From NCBI GenBank assembly GCA_965644295.1, contig CBFFRP010000109.1, positions 83,314 to 147,313 of the forward strand: DNA of 64,000 nucleotides, given 5' to 3'. Source of the stretch: Paraphysomonas bandaiensis (Eukaryota > Chrysophyceae). This document shows, piece by piece, positions 42,789-53,335 of the stretch. Numbering within the stretch: position 1 is the stretch's first letter; each line of letters starts with the position of its first letter. The notes under the pieces were generated by a model, which searched no databases, was not told the DNA's origin, and saw only the letters and a program-made list of their open reading frames with translations. The position numbers and the translations under genes were made by a program.

Positions 42789-43132
42789 ATAGTCAGCAGA
42801 TATTCTTCTTCTGCCCACTCATAGCCGAATGCTTGTGTGGTACAAGGGACACCAATAAGTATCACATGTGTAGACGTCTTTGGTCCCTGACGAATAAACA
42901 GGCATCCGGGAATGGGCCCACCTCAAGGGTAACCGGGGTATTGGGCTGCCTGCTGAAGTCAAGCATCCGGTATGTTCACCTTAAGAACTCAGAGCGGAAG
43001 TTGTCGCACCTTGGTGCTTGCGGCGACGCACAAGCAGCTTCCGTAGCGTTAAATAGTAGGATTACAGAAGTGTGTACAGATTAGTTACAGGTAGAGGTCT
43101 AACTAGTTTGTCTAGCATTCATCTAGCTACTA
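42789..43132 (+). repeat. SINE-like dispersed repeat, copy B (both ends truncated)
   Basis: Close relative of copies A and C from ATAGTCAGCAGATATTC to TCATCTAGCTACTAA. It lacks the head and the last approximately 50 bp. It has only one of the two GGCATCCGGGA..CCCACC units seen in copy A, so internal copy number varies. Confidence 0.85.
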
Positions 43133-43486
43133 AATCAATCTTTAGTAGAAGCAATCGTGAGGTCAATTCTAAATATATTATCGTCAATTTAATTATACTA
43201 TCCTCATATTTATATCGAAGATTGGTGCATCTCAGCCTATGCGTCTAGCTAAACATTCTATGGGGAATTTAAAAAAGTAGATATACTTCCGGTATTTAAG
43301 TTTCACACGGAATTGTTTCAGAGTACACGTGGCATTGAGATGATAATTCAAATTCGTAATTGGTAATTATATATAAAAACTTTTCGCGGTACATGACTTG
43401 GTGTAAGATATGACTGAAGTTGTAAAAAGTCGACTCAGGGGTTCATGCAAGTGTACAACAAGGATAAATAGTACAAAATAACGATA
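43133..43486. other. Intergenic, no feature seen
   Basis: Between repeat copy B and the 3' end of the hydrolase gene; AT-rich, nothing recognised. Confidence 0.45.
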
Positions 43487-44961
43487 CTACGTTTTCTTTT
43501 GCTCAATAATAGTTTGAAAAAATACCGCAGCTACCTTAGCTGGGTAAGAGTAGCAGTTAGAGTTCGTGAACGCCTCGAAGAGAGGTCCCTCCACAAATCC
43601 TATATGGTTGCCGTGTGAGGTTTCCATATATATCACATGGGGATTACTGGTAACGACATCAACTGGAATATTTTTATCAACGCAATCCTGATTGAATTGT
43701 TACATTTCTCTAGTATAGGTGTACTACTCGTACCTGGTGGAGGGGGTCATCTTGAGGTTGAAGAAGTAAAACGGGCTGCTCGATGATATTTTTCTCATGA
43801 ACGCGTTTTAGTGCCGAGAACGCATTTAGCTGCTCAGTTTCAGAAGTGAAGCCAAAGACACGAACTAAAACGCGGTCTACTTCACTCATTGTGCGGCAGG
43901 TCTGAATATCCTGCCGCACAGAGCTACCATGTACTTTCTCGACTTCCTGAATACTCTTCATCATTATTCCCTGCAGGTATGTCAAACATGTCATGATATC
44001 ATATTCGCAGGAACCTTCAGTAGGGCAGCCAACATGAAGCTGTAGAACTTTCCAGCAATAGAATTTTCCAGTCTACTGCGCGTAGTCGCATAGCACCAGT
44101 TTACACAACAACAGAAAACACCAGCCAGGCGAATATGTTCAGGTTTATGTAAGAGTGCATTATGCACTATATTGGACCCAGCGGAAAATCCTGCCATGAA
44201 GAGTATAGCATCAGGACAAGCTTCGTGTGTCCGCTCCAGAAGCAAGCATACATCATCGTGAAGAGCGGGATGCCAAGTTCTAGATGAAAGTTACATTCGC
44301 ATTTAAAGTCAATATACTGTAGACATACTTGTGGTTAGACAGTGGGTGTTCCAGGCCACGTGCAGTGACCACTGCACAGTGGAAATTGTACGAGGATAAT
44401 GTCTGCACAAACTTGGACACATAGCTCTGAAAACATATTGGGTCATATACTTAGCAAAATATCTCTCGTATTATCTTTCATTCTTACATCTCCAGATTTC
44501 GATCCGAGACCAGGAACGAATATGCAAATCTTACTCGCTTCTGAGCCAGATGGTTTTTTCGGGTACCACTTAACAACAAATTGGGATCCATCAGAATGAA
44601 CTATATTCTCTATCTCGTACGGCAGGTTATACACTTTACCGAACTGAATAGTTGACCCTAAGTGGCGATTGTACCACCATGGTGCGACATACTCCCCCAC
44701 TGTGTTCTGAACGACATTCTTCAGCTTTACATTGAAAGAGTTTTCCTGACATACTATTTTTACTCGACCAGATGGGTACCCGAACATATAAAATGATAGA
44801 ATATATTGCAAAATAGCTAAAATACAGAGCAAAGCAAAGTAAAATGACAAATCTCCCCATAGTAATGTACGTTGAGGGTTTTGTAAGTCATTAATGAATG
44901 ATTCAAACGAATATCGACCCAACCCCCCATATAATGCCATTGTAACACGATCTTGTGACAT
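43487..44961 (-). CDS. Alpha/beta hydrolase, ABHD1/ABHD3 (YheT) type, membrane-anchored
   Basis: Likely acyl-ester hydrolase. Five exons: 44961-44488, 44426-44329, 44279-44015, 43970-43734, 43687-43487; total 1,275 nt, 424 residues, all junctions in phase. A hydrophobic N-terminal segment (LLWGDLSFYFALLCILAILQYILS, about residues 33-57) should anchor it. The hydrolase starts at PWWYNRHLGSTIQF. KICIFVPGLGSKSGD is the oxyanion region; AVVTARGLEHPLS follows. The nucleophile is Ser in GFSAGSN; the acid is Asp in PQDDPLH; the base is His in ETSHGNHIGF. ABHD3-type enzymes act on phospholipids, but substrate cannot be read from sequence. It is divergent to the MAP kinase gene. Confidence 0.88.
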
Positions 44962-45444
44962 ATTTCGTCTTACTGTAGTAGATTCTAATGGTTATTAAGA
45001 GTCATCTAGAATGAAATTATTGCAAGATTTCGGAAACAGAATGCTAATAGAATACTTCGGAATATATAGTGGGTATACGTGTGTACCTACATATAGGCAT
45101 ATGCTACGTATGTGATTGGATATAATCATCTCACACCCTCTTCTACCCAACCCATATATGGGATTTTTGGGTGTAGAAGGAATTACGGGCTACTTCGCGC
45201 AACATGCAGAGTCCGTCAATGTCTTGCACAAATTTCCAACGGGAGTAATGTAGCCAATAACGGGAGAAATATAAATGATGGTCTTGCATCGTCACACAGT
45301 TCACACATCAGTAAAATATACATACGCAGTTAGGTACTTCGATATAGGGACAATCAATCTAATAATTCACTCTCTGCACAAGCACATAAAGTGTAATTTA
45401 CTGGAAGTTTTACCAATATATTCCTTTTTGCTTGTTGCTGAGCA
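44962..45444. promoter_or_regulatory. Divergent intergenic region, hydrolase / MAP kinase
   Basis: 483 bp between start codons. Contains the palindrome-like CCCAACCCATATATGGGATTTTTGGG near 45145-45171. Holds both promoters. Confidence 0.4.
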
Positions 45445-46909
45445 ATGGCCACAAGAACGTATCACCGTTTCAAGGCCTCTGGACAGCAGTTTGAGGTACT
45501 ATAGCGCAATATATATATACTACACTATTGCTATCTTGATTACTTATCGTATGATTTATTATCCAGGTTGAATCCAAATATTCGTTTATTAGACCAATCG
45601 GACATGGAGCATACGGAGTTGTAATGTATTTATTATTAATATCATGTCGTTATGTTGGACTTATTTAGTCTCAGATCCGCGTTAGATAAATCGACCAGTC
45701 AAAAAGTTGCTATTAAAAAAATTACGCGTGCATTTGATGATCCAGTTGATGCCAAACGTATTTTACGTGAAATTAAACTTATGAAGAAGTTTTCTCATGA
45801 AAATGTATGATGTTAGGTATGGGTTTGTCATTCTGTAATGTATTATATCAGGTAATCCGGATTGTTGACATTATTGCGCCCTCACCCACGATAGAGGAAT
45901 TCGAAGATGTGTATATTGTTCAGGTTGGAATGTATTAATATTCTAATAGATGTTGATAATATTTTAACAGGACTTGATGGAAACGGATCTTCACCGTATT
46001 ATATATTCTAGACAGCCGCTTACGATAGATCACGTGCAGTACTTTGTCTACCAGATACTACGGGGATTAAAATACATTCATTCTGCCAATGTTATCCATA
46101 GAGACTTGAAGCCTTCCAATCTCTTGGTGAATGCCAACTGCGACCTTAAGATATGTGATTTTGGTCTCGCGCGCGGTGTTGAAGACGAGCAATCAGGGGC
46201 ACTAACAGAGTACGTGGTTACCCGGTGGTATCGCGCCCCGGAGATTATGCTTGCCTGCCACGAGTACACCAGGGCTATTGATGTATGGTCAGTGGGGTGT
46301 ATATTTGCAGAGCTCCTTGCGAGGCAGGCTCTTTTCCCCGGAGAAGACTACATTGCTCAGTTGCGATTGATATGCGACAAGATGGGCCGTCCTGCTGAAA
46401 ATGATCTTGATTTCGTAACGTCTGATCGGGCGAAGCAATTTATCGCATCACTTCCTGTGAAAAAGCCGCAACCAATGACAGAGATGTTCCCTGATCACAA
46501 AGGCGAAAAGGAGGCACATGATTTGCTACGTAAGATGCTTGAGTTCCACCCACACCGTCGTATATCCATCGAAGATGCTCTTGCGCACCCTTTTATGTCA
46601 TCTTTGCACAACCCAGATGACGAGCCTATAGCAGACTTCACATTCGACTTTGCTTTTGAGGACGATGATTTGTCTCGGGAGCGCGTGCAGGCCCTTATTT
46701 GGGATGAGATCCGCGAACTTCATCCGGATATCCCGGAGACGTGTCCATCTGCCACGCCTCGGAAGAAGACCAGCAAGGCAGGAAGTGGGGTGTTTGCTGA
46801 CGCCAAGGCAGATGCCAAATCGGAAGTCGACGATGACAGCAAGACTGCACCTAATGACAGCCCTAAGAGATCGACACGTAAACGATCCGCCTCCCCATCG
46901 GATAAGTAG
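45445..46909 (+). CDS. MAP kinase, ERK-like (TEY)
   Basis: Ser/Thr kinase at the end of a MAPK cascade. Exons: 45445-45495, 45567-45625, 45675-45804, 45852-45923, 45971-46909; total 1,251 nt, 416 residues. Motifs: glycine loop GHGAYGVV, lysine in KVAIKKI, hinge IVQDLMETDLH, catalytic HRDLKPSN, DFG in CDFGLAR, activation lip TEYVVTRWYRAPE with the dual-phosphorylation TEY, and the MAPK insert region. The C-terminal extension of about 60 residues is acidic then Ser/Lys/Arg-rich (KRSTRKRSASPSDK). The first junction pair uses a GTATTT donor, giving GVVISALDKS. TEY places it with ERK1/2, ERK5 or ERK7/8; I cannot separate these, though ERK7/8-type kinases often act at cilia. Confidence 0.95.
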
Positions 46910-48360
46910 CCCATTTACGTACTGCTTCGTGCTTCGGCTGATGAGTCTATCAGCCGCTTGGTAGACATAATTTATGCTGAAATCAAACTACCCTGAAGTA
47001 TTAAATATTACAGAACCTAGGACAAGTTGTACTCGTGGGACTAGTTGTAGTATAGTAGTGTTGTAGAGGTATAGGTGGTGAATTGGTCTGTGTAGTTTGT
47101 CATCCGGAAGATGTATATCTTTTCTTGTAATGACTTAACTCTACGTAATTAGTATTTCGTAATGAGAATTACGATACAAAATACCGAAATAGATTACTGG
47201 ATATGAGTTGATAGATACAAAGTAAACCATGTACTGAAGCACAATATACACAATACAATAGCGAATAGCGAATGGTCATATTCAGGGATAGGGAACAATA
47301 TATTGCAATACTATTGTTAGATAGCGTTCCATCAATAGTATTGATGGAATTTTTAAACCGGTTCTACAATACAATTACAATATATTGCAATATATTGTCA
47401 ATGTATTGCAATATATTAGTATGACTAATCAGTAGGTAAACACATCGCTCCGTAGATTTCATTTTTAGTATTACTCATTAAGATCACATGACAACCAAAC
47501 CAACTGCTGCTTATATAGCTACTAATATATCACATCAAGGTGTTATATGATTTTCTCAGCACAGTAATATCAAAAAACACTTTTAATTGTAACAGTTGAA
47601 AGAGAAATATAACTCAAGAATCATAATAAAGGTTATTTTTTGAAAGAACAAGCGCCAGAAGATATAGCATCGGAGGGAGCGCAGTACTGTGGATGCGGCA
47701 CATGGCATACTGTAGCTCAAAACTGGCTCTCCTAAGGTATATTTCTGGGGATGTGGACAGTTAGGTTAGTACGTATAATCATTTCATTTCATATCATATC
47801 CATATGGGAGGGGAATACTTCCATTCAAAGTTTAGATTGTCCCTGATCAATGCCTTAAAGGGTATACGTGAAGTGTTTTATTACTTCCCGATCTCCTTTT
47901 TCTATTATCCTTACAGCTGGAGTCGGTAGTGGAAACCGAGCTCTTAGTATGCATGTTAGCCATTGTGAAATATCAGACATGGTTATGTCCCAATGACACA
48001 TACAAACATAACACAAGCAACAGCATATACAGCGCTCTGTATACAACGTATATGTTATATAACATATACAGCACTGTATACAATGTATTATACCAGTATG
48101 TTGTGAATAGTAACGGACAAAAAAAGTGTAAAAGTCGTTTGTATTTTCCACACTTCAAAAACACTTACGGTGAGTTTCATATGTTAGAAGATCCGTGAAG
48201 ACCAAGTGGGAAAAAAGGAAGTGAGTATGTGAATATGGTTATACAGTTGAGAAGAGCGGAGTTCATTATTACACTTGATTTCAGGTTATAAATTATCCCC
48301 AGCTGGGTCCTCTAGCTCGCTTTATTCTCTTGTACTGACGTGTAGAGTTATTGTGAGAGA
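46910..48360. other. Intergenic with AT-rich repeats and a pseudogene scrap
   Basis: Near 47295-47420 the words CAATATATTG and TATTGCAATA recur many times (degenerate AT-rich array). A fragment of an RCC1-repeat gene lies at about 47650-47766 (separate entry). A perfect 22-bp palindrome GTATATGTTAT/ATAACATATAC is at 48048-48069, inside a TATAC-rich tract. Confidence 0.5.
47650..47766 (+). pseudogene. RCC1-repeat protein fragment (pseudogene)
   Basis: Reads EGAQYCGCGTWHTVA, then after a frame break SPKVYFWGCGQLG. This parallels EGVQFCGCGVWHTVA and SPDVYSWGWGQ in the RCC1 gene at 58550-59770. Relative to that gene two bases are missing between the blocks, and the similarity ends abruptly on both sides. 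Confidence 0.75.
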
Positions 48361-51300
48361 ATGTCTGTGAAACCCATGGAGGTGTTTCCGGACCTTCATC
48401 ATAAGATGAGTAAGAAGATTGCTCAATTAACGAAGGTTACACTCATAACCCTAATCTCACTATATCTCCTTATATCTCATATTTATAGGTGATTTATCAC
48501 TTGAATACACGCAATGAAGATCATCAAGCTGATATTGAAGCAATGCAACAAAGTCATCAGACTGAAATTCAACAGATTTTAAAAGACGCCGCAGCTCGAA
48601 TAAATAAATTTAAAGAGTCTGTTGAGATACGTCAAGCTCAAGTTAATCAGGATCATAAACTAAAGCTTCTTCAGCAGAAATATGATACAGAACGCGAGTC
48701 GGCACAACAGGAAATTAAGTCGTATAAGGCTTCTGCTCAAGCACGTGAAGAGAGACTTGCGCACGAGTTTCAAGAAAAGTATGATATACTCAAAGGTCAG
48801 GTAGAGGGAATGAATAAAAAGTTTCAAGAGAAAACTCGTGATTTTGAGTTGACAAACAAGAAGTTGTCTGATGATCTACGCGAGGAGCAGATGCAGTCCG
48901 CGGAGGCACTTAACGACCTCAAGAGAAAACATGAGCAAGAAGTTGCAGATTTGGTTCGCAACAGCAACGAGAAATATCAGAGCATGTTAGTGGAGCAAAT
49001 GAAGTGCCAAGAGGACCTACGGAAGGAAATGGATAAGATGGTAAAGAAAGCGCGGGATGAATTGACGGAGCAATTGAACGCGGAGCGTGAAACAGCCCTC
49101 GGTCAACTACGAGCGAAGCTAAGCGCAGATAAGGAAGAAGCACTCATGTCACTGAGAAATTCTCACGACGACGCGATGAAGGCTCAGCGCCAAGATCTCA
49201 TGGGAAAGTTGGAGCGGGCACTAGAAGACCTCCAACAAAAGAGTGATGAGTTTTCACGCCGCCTTTCGGAGAAGGAAGCAGTGGAAGCTGATCTGCGGGC
49301 TCAGCTCAGCGCTCTGCAAGGGGACTCTGCCTCTGCGGCAAGGGACTTGGAAGAGAAGATTCGATGTCTACGGGAGGAATCCCAGCGACAAAAGGAAGCT
49401 TATGATGCATTGTCTGCACAGTTGTCGTCTCGTAATGCAGATGTTGAAATGGGCGAGAAAAAGATAGTTGAGCTCGAGAAGGAGCTGCAGGCAACCAATG
49501 ATGCTCTCAGTGAGGCACAAAAGCAGATCCAGCGGTTTAAAGACGACCTCAATAATGAGACAGAGAAAGAAGCTAATCTACGGAAACAATTAGAGGCAGC
49601 AGATAGAGAGGCGGAGGGTCTTCGCAAGGAAAATGCTTCCCTGTCGACAACGATATCGCAGCTGAAGGCAGAGGCCTCCAAGCGTGAGAGTGAAGCATCA
49701 GATGCCGCCACTGTAGCCGCAAAGAAGATTAAATCTCTTGAGAACGAGCTCTCAGACCTTCAACAGCGTTTGGCAAATGCGCAGTCGTCATCACAGAGTG
49801 ATAGACAAAAAATGACAGACGAGCTCTCAGAACTCCGCAGAAAGATGAGCGATATGGAGGCTAGTCACCGGGCAGAACTCGAGCAAAAGAACGCCGCCCA
49901 CAACGCAGCTACCAATGAGCTCAAGGACAAACACAAGGCTGATATTGAGGCGAGCAATAAAATCCGACAGGAACTTCTGGACACTGCGAAAAAACGGGAA
50001 GAGGAGGTTGCGGCAGATGCCGCCAGGGTTGCTAAACAGCATGCAGCTAAAATGTCTCAGCTAACTGAAACACATGATCAGAGCATAGCGACTATGCAGC
50101 AGAAGCACACCGAGGAGGTTCAGAAGCTGAAGGCGAAAATTACTGCCCTCGAGAGTCAGATTAGCGACCTCTCGTCTCAAGCTGACGGTGAGAAGGGATC
50201 CATGAAAAATGAGATCAATCGACTGGACGCCAAGGCGAAGGCTCTTCAAAAAGATCTTGATGCGAAGAAGAAGGAAGCTGAAAGGATCGAAGGTGTTTGT
50301 ACTGGACTTAAAAACCAGGTAGAGAGTTTGCGAGAAGAGCTCAAAGCGTCGCAGAAGGCTTTTAGGGAGAAGATGGATCAGTCGTTAGCCAAACTGGATG
50401 CAGATTGGACAGAGAAGTACGAGAAGCTTAAAGCAGACCAAGAGCGTGTAGCAACCGAGGCTCTGGATAATAAAGATCGCCAACATCAGTCACAGTTAGA
50501 TGAACTGATGCGGCAACATGCGGATGAAGTTGCTGCACTCAAGAGTGCACTACAGAAAGAAGCCACGGAGTCCTCCGAGGCTCTGAGTTTAGCGGAGAGG
50601 GAGCGTGCTCGTTTAGAGGGTGAGCTAAGTGAAGAGAAGAAAGCCCATGCAGCTACAGTAGAAAGCGACAAGAGGGCACTAGAAACAGCTCTTAAAGATG
50701 CTGACGAGAGGAAGACAAAAGAGCTGGATGCACTCAGGAAGGAGTTGATGGGAAGCGCCGATAATAAACTCCAGAATCTGATTGCAGAGCACGAGGCCGA
50801 AGTACAGGCCTTACGAAGAACTCACACTGAAGAGGTTAACCGAATGACTGAACAGACATTGCGAGATCAAGAGGCTGCCCGAAAAGAGGCCGAAGATACT
50901 CTTAATAAATCTCTTGCTGATCTCCGGCAATTGGCTGAGAGAGAAAAGAAAGATGCGACAGATGCACTTGAGGCTAGCCACACGGCATTAGTTGGTACGA
51001 TCAAAGCTGAAAATGAACGTGCAGTGGGTATTCTAAATCAAGAGATAGATGGCCTTAAGAGAAGTCTGACACTAGCACAACAGGAGGTTGTGAGTCTTGA
51101 GGAGCAGCTTGCCCGCGAGAGAACAGAGCGTTCTCACCGTGAGGAGCGCGTTGTGTTAGAGCGCGATCAGTTAATTCGCGAGCATGAGAATGACCTTAGA
51201 AAGGAGAAAGAGAGATCAGAACGGGCGCTACTAGAAGCTGCTGATAGAGCTCAGCAAGAAATGAGAATGATGAGACATGAATTTAAAGATCTAGAAGACA

Positions 51301-51677
51301 ATTTAGCACAGAAAATGAAGGGGCTGGAGAGAGACCTGGAAACGATGCAAGCTAGATTTAGGAATCGTGAAAGTCGCCCCGAAGATATTGAAAGGATCAG
51401 AGAACTAGAGCAAGAAATGGTTGATAAGGACCGCTTAGTCGAACAAACCAAACAGGAAATGCTTTATTTTAAGCGTGAGATGCTAAACCGTGAAGAGAGC
51501 TACAATCAGAAGTTCAATCGCTCTCCCAACGTCGGTGTGATGAATGTGTTGAAAACAAAAGACCCTGCTGCGGCAGGTGGTGGTGGAAATATTCCAGGAA
51601 ACCGTAAAAGTAGTAATGCGGCAGGTTTAGGGATGGGGATGGGAATTTCGGGAGCTGGTGGTCAAAGAAGAAAGTAG
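48361..51677 (+). CDS. FAM184-like long coiled-coil protein
   Basis: Two exons, 48361-48435 and 48489-51677, with a 53-nt intron; 1,087 residues. The N-terminus (LHHKMSKKIAQLTKVIYHLNTRNEDH) matches the conserved start of FAM184A/B, and HQTEIQQILKDAAARI follows as in that family. The C-terminus EMLYFKREMLNREESYNQKFNRSPNVGVMNVL matches the other conserved FAM184 block. Between them lie about 900 residues of nearly continuous coiled coil, rich in Glu, Lys, Ala and Leu. A Gly-rich tail ends in basic residues. Function in animals is poorly defined. Conservation in a flagellate suggests a cytoskeletal or basal-body job, which is inference. Confidence 0.88.
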
Positions 51678-52140
51678 CTTGAAAAATAAAATATTGTTAT
51701 TGCCGTTATTCCTGTGGGTTGATTTTGGTACATAATAGACTAGTAAATGTATTTATAGTAGGGTTATGCAGGAAGAGTACAGCCGCGTAAACCGCAACCC
51801 ACGACAATTATTTTATGATAATAATGTTGTCAACGTGTTACATCATTTTCTTATATGTAAAGCTAGAATGTATTGATCTGAATAGTGTACTCTCTGGGTT
51901 CAGCCACCTCATTCTTGGTTATATTAAAAGAATGTTACTATTGGAGAAGATATTGAAATATGTTGTTTCGTTATTACAGTGCTACACATCTTATCCTGAG
52001 TGCAGTTGTACAACGATCTACGATTGCATTTACTTTCGCTTGCTCAAGAAATAAATACTGAATTCTCACAAAGGAACAATGATTATAACCTTCTCTAAAA
52101 GACAAAAAAATTCAGCATCTAAGGTATGTATAGATGCATA
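51678..52140. other. Intergenic, no feature seen
   Basis: 3' flank of the FAM184-like gene; AT-rich. Ends in the left copy of the 14-bp target duplication (52127-52140) of repeat copy C. Confidence 0.5.
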
Positions 52141-52648
52141 TATATATTGAAAGTCTTATTATTAGCAATAGGCGTTAAAAACCTGCACCAACTTAGTAGC
52201 TAGATGAAACTAGTTAGACCTCTACCTGTAACTAATCTGTACACACTTCTTTAATACTACTATTTAACGCTACGGAAGCTGCTTGTGCGTCGCCGCAAGC
52301 ACAAAGATGCGACCACTTCCGCTCTGAGTTCTTAAGGTGAACCTCCCGGATGCTTGATTTCAGCAGGCAGCTCAATACCCCGGTTACCCTTCAGGTGGGC
52401 CCTGTCCCGGATGCCCTTGAAATGGGTCCATTCCCGGAAGCCTGTTTATTCGTCAGGACCCAAAGACGTCTACACAAGTGACACTTATTGGTGTCCCTTG
52501 TACCACACAAGCATTCGGCTATGAGTTGGCAGAAGAATATCTGCTGACTCTATATGTTTGCGGCTCACGTTAGTTTCCCAGAGAAAATATCTCTGGTACT
52601 TATCCCCCAGAACACCACGAAAAGGTGCGAGTCCGACTTTGTTGAGGG
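52141..52648 (-). repeat. SINE-like dispersed repeat, young complete copy C with 14-bp target duplication
   Basis: The only copy whose ends are fixed. TGTATAGATGCATA flanks it exactly at 52127-52140 and 52649-52662. The 508-bp element starts (minus strand) CCCTCAACAAAGTCGG and ends CTTTCAATATATA. A 14-bp duplication is too long for a retroviral-type integrase and fits target-primed insertion by LINE machinery. No protein frame seen. Confidence 0.85.
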
Positions 52649-52864
52649 TGTATAGATGCATAGTGTCATATTGTTGGCGTAGTATTATGCAAACATTTTA
52701 TACACGTGTGGGACTTTTACTCCATATTATCCACTAGGAGATATGTTGTCCCTACAGTATTTTTAGATAGTTATTTTCCTCAAGCAATATACATCATATC
52801 ATATTGGCTCATGAGCTTATCGCATGCTAACCAGAATGAAGCAATACCTTATAGTAGTTTAATA

Positions 52865-52869
52865 TTATA
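52865..52869. repeat. Target-site duplication (TTATA), left of copia element 2
   Basis: TTATA at 52865-52869 recurs at 58270-58274, directly outside the two LTRs. Confidence 0.85.
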
Positions 52870-53162
52870 TGTTGGGAAATGCTCATTTTACTTAGATCAA
52901 AGAGAGATTAAGTTGTTAGACTAGATAGATTTATTAATATCGTTTACACAAATTGTGTTAAACAACACAAGCTCGTTTTGTGCCATGCATAAATCACTAC
53001 TTCTGTAGACCTTTCGCTACTAAACATATCTTGAAAGAGCAAACTATTTCAGTTTTCTCAATATCATAACAGCATCTACACATCACCATACTTCACTGTA
53101 TTCTCGTACATTGTCTTCAAGTACCACATTGAATATACTAGGATACAGTCCATATTCTAATA
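52870..53162 (-). repeat. 3' LTR of copia element 2
   Basis: 293 bp, TGTTGGG...CTAATA on the plus strand. The purine tract of the element (CTCCCACTC on the plus strand, 53163-53171) adjoins it. Confidence 0.9.
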
Positions 53163-53335
53163 CTCCCACTCAATGTAGAATGCAGTGATACGAAACAACA
53201 ATGAGTACAGTGATCTTCATGCTATAAACTAGTCTCATAGGTAAAATAGATGTGAAATCTTATCAAGATACATATATAACTAGCAGTCAACTAGATATAT
53301 AGTTATGTGGGATTCTCACCCACTAAAACACACCT

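Noticed and set aside
47280-47420. CAGGGATAGGGAACAATATATTG as a second hAT-type MITE
   Set aside because: The left end begins CAGGG but no inverted right end or 8-bp duplication could be found.
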